Positions 1 through 8,150 of a stretch of DNA of 64,000 nucleotides are shown here, one piece after another. Where the stretch lies: assembly GCA_014238945.1 (NCBI GenBank), contig JABAAB010000045.1:1-64000 (forward strand). The letters are read 5' to 3'. Below the pieces are notes generated by a model. That model was not told where the DNA came from, searched no databases, and worked only from the letters and a program-made list of their open reading frames with translations. Position numbers and translations under genes: made by a program. The number at the start of each line of letters is the position of its first letter. Position 1 is the stretch's first letter. Source of the stretch: Lysobacterales bacterium (GTDB lineage: Bacteria; Pseudomonadota; Gammaproteobacteria; Xanthomonadales; SZUA-36).

Positions 1-168
1 ACACTGGGCCAGGCTGCGCTGTACGCATCGCTTGGTGTGCTGCAGGACGTCGGCATGCACCGGGTAGACGTCATGGTGGCCGAAAACTCGCGAGTTTTAT
101 CCGAGGGACTCGCCAGCCTCCCGGGTGTTGAACTCGCACGTCCTTACCAGCCCGCCAGCCGTGCTGAT
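1..168 (+). pseudogene. Inverted C-terminal fragment of class V aminotransferase
   Basis: Frame 1 of the plus strand is open from the window edge to a stop at 169-171 and reads like the C-terminal part of the class V aminotransferase whose N-terminal part lies on the opposite strand just to the right (L-G-Q-A-A-L-Y-A-S-L-G-V-L-Q-D-V-G, then S-R-V-L-S-E-G-L, then P-Y-Q-P-A-S-R-A). Homology stops abruptly at about 166, where the sequence becomes the other half of the same gene in opposite orientation. I infer an inverted segment of one gene, either a real inversion or an assembly chimera. The left limit lies outside the window. Confidence 0.6.
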
Positions 169-856
169 TGAGACGGAGTTGCTCCCGAGCATTTTTAGAG
201 CAATAAAATACCGCTATACCTTCCGGTGCCAGCAGCCACTTGTGGCCATCTGCCGCCAGGAAATCGATCCCGTTGTTCTGCACATTCATTTGCAGGGCAC
301 CGAGATGCTGGATGGCATCGACAAAGAACAACGTACCGGCCTGTTTACAGGCAGCACCCAGTACCTCAAGTTTTAATCGCAGGCCATCTGTCCACTGCAC
401 TGCACTGACAGACAGCAGACGGGTGTGTTCGTCTATTCGAGTCAGCAAGGCCGCCTCGGGGTCGGCAGTGTGGCGAATATCTACTTCGCGAACCTCTACC
501 CCCTGACGTTGCAGAGCCAGCCAGGGCAGCCGGTTGGACGGGAATTCTCCCAGTGGCAGAACCACGTTGTCACCGCTACTCCAGTCGATGCCATTGGCCA
601 CCGTGCATATTCCTTCAGTGGTGTTTTTAAGCAGGGCAATGTCATTCGGGGAGGGAGCATTAAGCATCAGGGCCAATCGTTGACGCAAGCGCGTTTCCCG
701 CAACAACCAGCGGGCGTATTTCTCCGGACCCAGCAGACAGTTTTCCTCGGCAAAGTCGGAAACTGCCTGTGCGGTTACCCTGGGCCAGGGAGAAATTGCA
801 GCATGGTTGGCATACAGGCCACGCTTCAGAATAGGGAATTCATCTCTGTTATCCAT
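71..856 (-). pseudogene. Class V aminotransferase, N-terminal part, interrupted by inversion
   Basis: Residues 1-234 look like a PLP-dependent class V (NifS/CsdA-like fold) aminotransferase. Visible features are an N-terminal N-H-A-A-I-S-P motif, a nucleotide-loop-like N-T-T-E-G region, the cofactor-pyridine aspartate in F-V-D-A-I-Q-H-L-G, and the Schiff-base lysine in A-A-D-G-H-K-W-L-L. After Q-H-G-W (codons 231-234, positions 166-155) the frame runs 27 further residues of unrelated sequence to a stop. The expected C-terminal domain is on the opposite strand at 1-168. As it stands the product would lack the small domain and probably be inactive. The ATG at 854-856 is 20 bases from the divergent dinB start, so the two genes probably share a promoter region. 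Substrate cannot be told. Confidence 0.65.
155..166. repeat. 12-bp junction homology at inversion breakpoint
   Basis: CCAGCCGTGCTG at 155-166 reads on the plus strand as the A-S-R-A codons of the aminotransferase C-terminal fragment and on the minus strand as CAGCACGGCTGG, the Q-H-G-W codons of the N-terminal fragment. In an intact gene these two sites would be 12-bp inverted repeats roughly 100 codons apart. This is the kind of homology that supports inversion or fold-back chimerism. The second copy would lie left of the window. Confidence 0.55.
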
Positions 857-876
857 ACCGATATAATGACGGTACT

Positions 877-2076
877 GTGACTCTCATCGCAAATCCAAAT
901 CCCCAGGACGGTCCGCAACGGGCAATCATCCATGTGGATATGGACGCATTTTTTGCTTCTGTTGAACAGTATGACCATCCCGAATATGCCGGCCTGCCGG
1001 TAATCGTCGGGGGTACAGGTGGACGGGGGGTGGTGGCAGCTGCGAATTACGAGGTGCGCAAATTTGGTGTATTTTCTGCCATGCCCATGTCGCGCGCACG
1101 CCGTCTGTGTCCGGACGCGATTATTTTGCCGGTCAGAATGTCACGATACCAGGATGTGTCAAGCCAGGTGTTCAAGGTGTTCCGAACAGTGACTCCACAG
1201 GTTGAGGGTCTGTCCCTCGATGAAGCATTTCTCGACGTTTCCGCCAGCCTGGCACTGTTTGGCAGTATCGAGACCATTGGTGCAAACCTGCGTCGCGACA
1301 TACTCAATAGCACAGGTTTGCATGCCTCTGTCGGTATGGCACACAACAAGTACCTGGCCAAGCTGGCTTCTGATATTGGCAAACCACGTGGCTTTGTGCA
1401 TGTTCCAGCGGATGGTGTGCGTGCTTTCCTTGACCCGATGCCGGTGGGCAGGGTTTGGGGAATCGGAAAGCAGACACTGCCAAAGGTTAGGAAGCTCGGT
1501 ATTCTGACCATGGGTCAGTTGCGCAAGGCCGACCCTGCGGTACTGAGCAAAGTATTTGGGAACCGAACTGCCCACTTCCAGGCATTGGCCCGTGGAGAGG
1601 ATGCGCGTGAAGTCGTGGCTGCCAGGGCGGAGAAGTCAATCTCCCGTGAAGTAACCTTTGACCAGGACATTTCACAACCGCGTGTACTTTACAGTGAATT
1701 GCAACGCCAGGCCGAATCGGTAAGCAGCCGGCTCAGGGCGCGCGGATTGTCGGCACGCACCATCCAGATCAAGGTCAGGGACTATCGTTTCCGGACCGCC
1801 ACGCGCAGACGCAGCCTGCCGGCACCGACGACCAGCACAGAGGTTGTCTTCAAGCAGGCACGCTCCTTGTTGGAAACCTGGTTGGAAGCGAATCAGAGCA
1901 CACCGGTCCGATTACTGGGCGTAGGCGTCAGTGGCCTGGAATCTGGTGATGAGCAGAATTCCGGATTTGATACCAGCAATCAACGTGCACTGGACCAGAC
2001 CATGGACAATATAAAAAGTCGCTATGGTAGCGGTAAAGCGACCCGTGCACTGGCATTGAAGAGAAATTCCAAATAG
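877..2076 (+). CDS. dinB: DNA polymerase IV
   Basis: Y-family translesion polymerase (399 aa, slightly longer than the usual 350). The palm metal-binding motifs are both present: H-V-D-M-D-A-F-F-A-S-V-E near residue 20 and S-L-D-E-A-F-L-D near residue 110, giving the catalytic Asp, Asp and Glu. The helix-hairpin-helix region (V-W-G-I-G-K-Q-T) and the little-finger domain follow. It extends lesion-stalled replication forks at low fidelity. The start is a GTG at 877, and the first 14 residues precede the conserved domain. It faces the broken aminotransferase divergently, with 20 bases between the starts. No LexA box was recognised by eye in that short gap. Confidence 0.96.
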   Translation: MTLIANPNPQDGPQRAIIHVDMDAFFASVEQYDHPEYAGLPVIVGGTGGRGVVAAANYEVRKFGVFSAMPMSRARRLCPDAIILPVRMSRYQDVSSQVFKVFRTVTPQVEGLSLDEAFLDVSASLALFGSIETIGANLRRDILNSTGLHASVGMAHNKYLAKLASDIGKPRGFVHVPADGVRAFLDPMPVGRVWGIGKQTLPKVRKLGILTMGQLRKADPAVLSKVFGNRTAHFQALARGEDAREVVAARAEKSISREVTFDQDISQPRVLYSELQRQAESVSSRLRARGLSARTIQIKVRDYRFRTATRRRSLPAPTTSTEVVFKQARSLLETWLEANQSTPVRLLGVGVSGLESGDEQNSGFDTSNQRALDQTMDNIKSRYGSGKATRALALKRNSK

Positions 2077-2297
2077 GTTTTTACCCGGTATCTTCCACTG
2101 AATGGGTAAAGGATGTTCACTGCCAGTCCAGGATATTTTCAAAAGTGCTGTAACACTAACCCTGCAATTCGAGTAGCAGCACAGCGGCATCAGGGAAAAG
2201 ACCTGGTAGCCTTTGCGAAATTGAATTTTGTCCTGAACACCAATCCACCATGTAAGCTGTCATAATTTATTCATATTTTCTCTAACCGGGTAATGAC

Positions 2298-3620
2298 ATG
2301 AACAATTTCAGGGCAGGTTTACTGGCAGGTATGGCGCTGCTAATCATATTCGGAGTTTCATCACCGATGGCAATTGCACAGGCACCTGCGCCGGAGTCTG
2401 TAATCACTCTCGAGATACCGGACGGTGCCAAAGCCGGTCCTGATTTTGATGTCGATAAGGCAACCGAAGCTTACATCAACCTGCTCAGTGAAGAAGCCCG
2501 GGCACGCTCTGATGCCTATATGGAGGGTGGCTACTGGCTAAAATTGTGGGGCTTTCTCTATGGAATCGGGGTGGCCTGGCTGTTGCTAGCCAGCCGACTT
2601 TCGGCGGGTATGCGCAAGCTTTCAGAACGCGTGGGTCGCTGGCGATGGCTGCACACTGTTGTTTACGGCATACAATACATCCTGATCGCAACACTGATGT
2701 CTTTCCCGTTGACGGTGTACCAGGGCTATTTCCGTGAGCACAGCTACGATCTGGCTACACAGTCATTCGGTGCATGGATGGGCGACTGGTTCACCAGTCT
2801 GGTGGTGGCCGTCCTGTTTGGCAGCGCCGCCCTGACACTGATCTACGCAGTCATACGTAAAGCGAGCAACAGCTGGTGGGTATGGGGAACCGGCGTATCG
2901 ATTTTGATGTTGATGTTTTTTGCCGTGATATCTCCGGTTTACCTGAGTCCCTTGTTCAACGATTACAAGGCACTGGAGGATGGGCCGCTCAGGACCTCGA
3001 TCATGTCCATGGCACACGCCAACGGCATACCCGGAGATGATGTTTACTGGTTTGATGCATCCCGGCAGACCACCCGGATCAGCGCCAATGTGAGTGGCTT
3101 CCTGGGTACCACCCGCATCAGCCTCAACGACAATCTGCTCAAACGCACATCAATAGAGGAGATCGAGGCCGTGATGGGGCATGAAATGGGTCACTATGTG
3201 CTCAATCACAGTGCAAAACTGATCATCAATTTCGGCCTGGTGCTGGCTTTCGGGTTCGCCTTTGTGGCCTGGGGTTTCAACCGTGCGCTGAGTCGTTGGG
3301 GGCAGGACTGGGGTGTGAGCGGCGTGGGTGATAGCGCGGGTCTACCGCTATTTGGCGCCTTGTTATCAATTTACTTTTTTGTGGCAACACCGGTAACCAA
3401 TGGCATTATTCGTGTCCACGAAGCCGAGGCGGACAATTACGGTATCAATGTTGCAGGGCAAGCCGATGGTTTTGCACGGGTGGCAATGCGCTTGAGCGAA
3501 TACCGCAAGATCAGCCCCGGTCCACTGGAGCTTTTGATTTTCTACGATCATCCAAGCGGGCGGGACCGGGTATACAGGTCGATGCTGTGGAAATCGGAAA
3601 ATCAGTCCAGTGAACCATGA
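2298..3620 (+). CDS. M48 family membrane metalloprotease (Ste24-like)
   Basis: Integral membrane zinc protease of the M48 family (440 aa). A signal or transmembrane segment occupies residues 5-28, and further helices lie around 85-105, 120-145, 160-190 and 200-220. The zinc site is H-E-M-G-H (V-M-G-H-E-M-G-H-Y-V-L-N-H), and the third ligand is in H-E-A-E-A-D-N-Y-G. The length and helix-rich layout match the CAAX-protease (Ste24) branch more than the soluble BepA branch. In bacteria such proteins are usually linked to membrane protein quality control; the specific substrate is unknown. It stands alone, with about 220 bases upstream that may hold its promoter. Confidence 0.88.
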   Translation: MNNFRAGLLAGMALLIIFGVSSPMAIAQAPAPESVITLEIPDGAKAGPDFDVDKATEAYINLLSEEARARSDAYMEGGYWLKLWGFLYGIGVAWLLLASRLSAGMRKLSERVGRWRWLHTVVYGIQYILIATLMSFPLTVYQGYFREHSYDLATQSFGAWMGDWFTSLVVAVLFGSAALTLIYAVIRKASNSWWVWGTGVSILMLMFFAVISPVYLSPLFNDYKALEDGPLRTSIMSMAHANGIPGDDVYWFDASRQTTRISANVSGFLGTTRISLNDNLLKRTSIEEIEAVMGHEMGHYVLNHSAKLIINFGLVLAFGFAFVAWGFNRALSRWGQDWGVSGVGDSAGLPLFGALLSIYFFVATPVTNGIIRVHEAEADNYGINVAGQADGFARVAMRLSEYRKISPGPLELLIFYDHPSGRDRVYRSMLWKSENQSSEP

Positions 3621-3851
3621 GATCTCTGTTTCTGATTCCAATCCACCCACCTGATAAGTGAACGGTTACCGTTGGGAATCCAATTTGCCCGTTGGTTCCC
3701 CAAACAGGTATGCATGTCGCTATGGGTACCAATAGCGTTGACATTGATGATGTAAGGCTGCGCGGGCCATTGGCTCAAGTGCAGCCCGTGTGGGTCTTGT
3801 TATGGACCATGTGAGCAGGGCGGAAAGACCCCTGGCCATACCCGCTATCGG

Positions 3852-5510
3852 CTAGATTTTCCGCAGTTCCCTGCGCAGGATTTTTCCTACATTGGTCTTT
3901 GGCAGGCTGTCCAGGAAATGCACCTGACGTGGACGTTTGTAGCCGGTCAGGTTCTCTTCGCAATAAGCAATGATGTCTTCCTTACTGAGGGCAGCATCGC
4001 TTTTGACCACGTACAAACAGACCACTTCACCTGAATGCTCATCCGGAATTCCAACTGCTGCCACTTCGAGCACACCGGGATGCAGGGCGAGAACATCTTC
4101 GATCTCGTTGGGGTAAACATTAAATCCGGATACCAGGATCATGTCTTTTTTACGGTCAACAATTTTAAAATAACCCTGAGGATTCATAAGGGCAATGTCA
4201 CCGGTGTGTAACCAGCCATCTTTATCCAGTACCTCAGCTGTTGCTTCCGGGCTCTGCCAGTAGCCCTTCATTACCTGGGGTCCGCGTATGCACAGCTCGC
4301 CGGACTCGCCGGCGGCAAGGAGATTCCCGGAATCGTCTTTAACACAGGCTTCTGTGGACGAAATTGGCAGACCGATAAAACCGTTGTAGTCAGTTAGTGT
4401 GACCGGGTTAATACAGGCGGCGGGAGATGTCTCCGTCAGTCCGTATGCCTCGACCAGGGTGATACCCGTCACCTGTTTCCATTGCTCTGCAACGGCCTTT
4501 TGTACCGCCATGCCACCACCCAGTGTCATTTTCAGCTTGGAAAAGTCCAACTCTGAGAAGCCTTCGGTGTGCAGTAAGGCATTGAACAGCGTATTGACCC
4601 CGGTGATTGCAGTGAAGGGGTGACGTGACAACTCCTTTACGAATGACGGCATATTTCGCGGGTCGGTGATCAGGATGTTGGAGCCACCCAGATAGAGAAA
4701 AGTCAGGCAGTTCGCGGTGAGCGCAAAGATATGATAAAGCGGCAGGGCCGTAATGATAATTTCCTGTGTATCATCGAGTTGCTGCATCCAGGCCCTGGAT
4801 TGCAACAGGTTGGCAACGATATTGCGGTGGGTCAGCATGGCACCCTTGGCCACCCCCGTGGTTCCACCGGTGTATTGCAAAAACGCCACGTCCTCGAAAC
4901 CGATATTCACCGGGCGCAACGGCAGTCTGATTCCCCGGTCAAGCACCTCGTTGAAACCGAGCGAGCCCGGCAGGGACCAGGCCGGAATTTTTCTTTTCAC
5001 ATGCCTCAGTATGAAATTGACCAGCAGGGATTTCGGGGAATTGAGCAGGTCACCGACACCGGTGGTAATAATGAATTCCAGTGGGGTCTCATCCAGCACG
5101 CTTTCGAGTACATGGGCAAAATTCTCAACCACCACGATGGCCTGGGCACCGGAATCAACCAGCTGATGCCGAAGTTCCCGCGCGGTATACATCGGGTTGG
5201 TGTTTACGATGACTAATCCGGCGCGGAGGGCACCGAACAGAGCCACTGGATACTGTAGTATGTTGGGCATCATCAGGGAGATACGATCACCCGGTTGCAG
5301 ACCCATGTCCTGCAATGCGGCTGCAAAGTTCCGGGTCAGGTAGTCGAGTTGGGCAAAACTGAGATCGGCACCCATATTGTGAAATGCGTTCCTGTCCCTG
5401 TATTTTTCACAACTTCTTTCCATCAGTTCGACAATGGAGTGATAAGCACCCAGGTCAATACTGTGCGGTACGCCTTCTGGATAACTGTTCAGCCAGGGCT
5501 TTTGCGTCAT
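3852..5510 (-). CDS. fadD: Long-chain fatty acid--CoA ligase
   Basis: ANL-superfamily acyl-CoA synthetase (552 aa from the chosen start) that activates fatty acids with ATP and CoA before beta-oxidation or lipid synthesis. Motifs in order: AMP-binding P-loop Y-T-G-G-T-T-G-V-A-K-G-A, E-A-Y-G-L-T-E-T-S-P, G-W-L-H-T-G-D-I, and the fatty-acyl signature K-D-M-I-L-V-S-G-F-N-V-Y-P-N-E-I-E-D-V, with the C-terminal catalytic lysine region ending K-T-N-V-G-K-I-L-R-R-E-L-R. The ATG at 5508-5510 (M-T-Q-K-P-W) is preceded by GAGG nine bases away, so it is preferred over the GTG at 5543. It is divergent from the GCS2-CBS gene. Confidence 0.93.
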   Translation of the reverse strand: MTQKPWLNSYPEGVPHSIDLGAYHSIVELMERSCEKYRDRNAFHNMGADLSFAQLDYLTRNFAAALQDMGLQPGDRISLMMPNILQYPVALFGALRAGLVIVNTNPMYTARELRHQLVDSGAQAIVVVENFAHVLESVLDETPLEFIITTGVGDLLNSPKSLLVNFILRHVKRKIPAWSLPGSLGFNEVLDRGIRLPLRPVNIGFEDVAFLQYTGGTTGVAKGAMLTHRNIVANLLQSRAWMQQLDDTQEIIITALPLYHIFALTANCLTFLYLGGSNILITDPRNMPSFVKELSRHPFTAITGVNTLFNALLHTEGFSELDFSKLKMTLGGGMAVQKAVAEQWKQVTGITLVEAYGLTETSPAACINPVTLTDYNGFIGLPISSTEACVKDDSGNLLAAGESGELCIRGPQVMKGYWQSPEATAEVLDKDGWLHTGDIALMNPQGYFKIVDRKKDMILVSGFNVYPNEIEDVLALHPGVLEVAAVGIPDEHSGEVVCLYVVKSDAALSKEDIIAYCEENLTGYKRPRQVHFLDSLPKTNVGKILRRELRKI

Positions 5511-5679
5511 TGATGTAGCCTCGTTCGGTGGTATTGTCCACACCGGATTCTGGTATAAATTATGTCCACTATTTTTGCATGTTAATTGACCTGACGCAGT
5601 TGTTTTATGAATTTTGTTTGCCGACCCGTATGGCAGTGTTTATTATCCGCATGGGGACAGCTGCTTAAGGCACAACCTG

Positions 5680-7596
5680 ATGGGTGAACAAAACGTCGAA
5701 CAACATGCTGACGAGACCGCTCGCCAGGCATTCATGAAGTCATTGCTCGATGAGGTCCGGGCATTGGAAGTCATGCTGGACAAGGGCATGGTGGAGTCCG
5801 GTGTCAGCCGTATCGGTGCGGAACAGGAAATGTTCCTGATCGACAAGGCACAAAAACCTGCCCTGACCGCACTGGACGTACTTGACCGGCTTAATGATGA
5901 AAGATTCACCCATGAGCTGGGATTGTTCAATATAGAAGCCAATCTTTCTGTGCAGGAACTGAACACTGATTGCCTTTCACTGATGGAGGCTGAAGCACAG
6001 GAAGTCTATTCAATGGCCCGTCAGGCGGCACATCAATGCGACAGCGAAATCGCCCTGGTAGGTATATTGCCCACATTGACCAAGAGCAACCTGGGGCTGG
6101 ACTCCATGGTGCCGACACCACGGTATTTTGCTCTGAACGATGCCATCATGGCCTTGCGTGGCGATGACCTGCAGTTCACCATCAATGGCATAGACCAGTT
6201 AACGGTACGGCATGACAACCTGATGCTGGAGGCATGCAATACCAGTTTCCAGGTTCATTTCCAGGTAAGCCCGGATAATTTCGCACATTTCTATAATATT
6301 GCACAAACCGTAACCGCCCCCTTGTTGGCAGCCGCGGTAAACTCCCCCATATTGTTGGGCAAACGTCTTTGGCACGAGACACGTATTTCGGTGTTTGAGT
6401 ACTCTGTGGATGCACGCTCGGCCACCCACCAGAAACGTGGCCTGAAACCACGGGTCCATTTCGGTGACCACTGGGTGAAAGATTCTGTGACCGAGTTGTT
6501 CAAGGAGGACATAGCGCGTTTCAGGGTCATATTGACCACCGAAACAGAAGACGACCCGTTGGCCATGGTTGCGCAGGGCATTGCCCCGAAACTCAAGGCA
6601 CTGTGTCTGCACAATGGCACAGTGTACCGCTGGAACCGGGCATGTTACGGGGTACATCGGGGTATCCCTCACTTGCGTATTGAAAACCGGGTCATACCCT
6701 CCGGACCAACGGTGATCGACGAAATTGCCAACACGGCATTTTTTGTGGGCATGATGGCCGGGATGGCCCATGAATATGGTGATGTTCGTGATCTGATTCC
6801 TTTCGAAGATGTCAAAGCCAATTTCATGGCGGCCGCAAGGGACGGAATCCGTGCACAGCTGAATTGGTTTGGTGATACACATATGCCTGCCCAGGAATTG
6901 ATCCTGGAGCAGTTGTTACCATTGGCCGAAGTTGGATTACAAAGATCCGGTGTCGATCAGAAAGATATTGACCTGTATCTGGGGGTGTTGCGAGACCGGG
7001 TAACCACACGCAGGAACGGTGCTCGCTGGGCACTGGAGTCAGTCAATAATATGCGTGATCGCGGCACTGAAGATCAGCGTCTGCGCAGTCTTGTGGCCAG
7101 TATGGTTGACCAGCAGGCGACCGGACGCCCCATATCCGACTGGGGCCTGGCAGATTTCTGCGAAACCCAGGACTGGCGTGAGAGTTATCTGAAGGTGTCA
7201 CAGTTCATGGCGACCGATCTGTTTACCGTGCGTGCTGATGATATCGTGGATTTTGCCGCCACCCTGATGGACTGGCGTCATGTACGGCATGTACCGGTGG
7301 AAGGTGATGACGGCGAACTGATCGGCCTGGTATCCCATCGTGCGCTTTTGCGCCTGGTGGCAACGGGCCGGGTCGGTGGTGAGCAAAAGGTAACCGTCGA
7401 GGAAATCATGACCCGCAACCCCGTCACGGTAAATTCTGATGCAAGCACCGTTGAGGCGATCCGTCTGATGCGTGAATGCCAGGTGGCCTGCCTGCCGGTT
7501 ATCGATGAAGGCAAGCTGGTGGGTCTGATTACCGAGCACGACCTGATAGTGGTTTCTTCCCACCTGTTGGAGCGCTACCTGGCCGACGGCGAATGA
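5680..7596 (+). CDS. GCS2-family glutamate-cysteine-ligase-like protein with CBS pair
   Basis: About 638 aa from the ATG at 5680; the upstream TTG at 5614 is less likely. Residues about 15-490 resemble the carboxylate-amine ligase / glutamate--cysteine ligase type 2 fold: G-A-E-Q-E-M-F-L near the start for metal binding, and later R-I-E-N-R-V-I-P-S-G-P-T. The C-terminal 130 residues form two CBS motifs: F-M-A-T-D-L-F-T-V with I-G-L-V-S-H-R-A-L-L, then I-M-T-R-N-P-V-T-V with V-G-L-I-T-E-H-D-L-I. CBS pairs bind adenine nucleotides, so allosteric control of ligase activity is inferred. The substrate is unproven. Its last four bases overlap the following lipoprotein gene, implying translational coupling. 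Confidence 0.85.
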   Translation: MGEQNVEQHADETARQAFMKSLLDEVRALEVMLDKGMVESGVSRIGAEQEMFLIDKAQKPALTALDVLDRLNDERFTHELGLFNIEANLSVQELNTDCLSLMEAEAQEVYSMARQAAHQCDSEIALVGILPTLTKSNLGLDSMVPTPRYFALNDAIMALRGDDLQFTINGIDQLTVRHDNLMLEACNTSFQVHFQVSPDNFAHFYNIAQTVTAPLLAAAVNSPILLGKRLWHETRISVFEYSVDARSATHQKRGLKPRVHFGDHWVKDSVTELFKEDIARFRVILTTETEDDPLAMVAQGIAPKLKALCLHNGTVYRWNRACYGVHRGIPHLRIENRVIPSGPTVIDEIANTAFFVGMMAGMAHEYGDVRDLIPFEDVKANFMAAARDGIRAQLNWFGDTHMPAQELILEQLLPLAEVGLQRSGVDQKDIDLYLGVLRDRVTTRRNGARWALESVNNMRDRGTEDQRLRSLVASMVDQQATGRPISDWGLADFCETQDWRESYLKVSQFMATDLFTVRADDIVDFAATLMDWRHVRHVPVEGDDGELIGLVSHRALLRLVATGRVGGEQKVTVEEIMTRNPVTVNSDASTVEAIRLMRECQVACLPVIDEGKLVGLITEHDLIVVSSHLLERYLADGE

Positions 7597-8036
7597 GGTC
7601 GCGGTTTGTCGCAATACTGATGTTACTGTTGCTGGTGTCCTGTGGGGATGACCGGACCATCGAACAACAGATAATCGCCACGATTGAACTGATGGAAGTA
7701 GCAGCAGAAAATGGCGAGCACTTTGAATTCATGGGCTACGTGGCCGATTCATTCAAAGGGCAACGGGGCAGCATGACCCGTCGGGATTTCCATCGTTTTA
7801 TGATCTTCCAGATCAATCAGCACCGCAGATTACACGCGCAGTTGTTTCCCATCCGTGTACAGGAGACTTTTGAAGGTCAGGCCTCAGCACAGTTCAATGT
7901 GCTGGTTACCGGTGGCCCTGGACTGTTACCTGATAGTGGTCAGCTTTTCGAAGTAAAGACACACTGGATACTCGATGGCGGTGACTGGTTGCTCAGTGAT
8001 GCGGACTGGGTACCGCTGCAGCTATCTGACAGATAA
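7593..8036 (+). CDS. Small predicted lipoprotein
   Basis: 147 aa with an N-terminal hydrophobic stretch ending in a lipobox (L-L-L-V-S-C-G), so it is likely lipid-modified at Cys17 and membrane anchored. The remaining 130 residues have the alternating charged and aromatic pattern of an NTF2-like or DUF-type periplasmic domain (for example H-W-I-L-D-G-G-D-W-L-L), but I do not recognise a specific family. The start overlaps the stop of the GCS2-CBS gene (ATGA), so the two are probably co-transcribed. Confidence 0.7.
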   Translation: MRSRFVAILMLLLLVSCGDDRTIEQQIIATIELMEVAAENGEHFEFMGYVADSFKGQRGSMTRRDFHRFMIFQINQHRRLHAQLFPIRVQETFEGQASAQFNVLVTGGPGLLPDSGQLFEVKTHWILDGGDWLLSDADWVPLQLSDR

Positions 8037-8150
8037 TCGGGCAGACGACAGAACCGAATTGACATGGGATGCTCTGACGAATTGCAGGAGTCGTCTTCAA
8101 AATATATTCGCCTTATCAGTTATTGAGAAAACTTGCGCTACAATCAAGCG

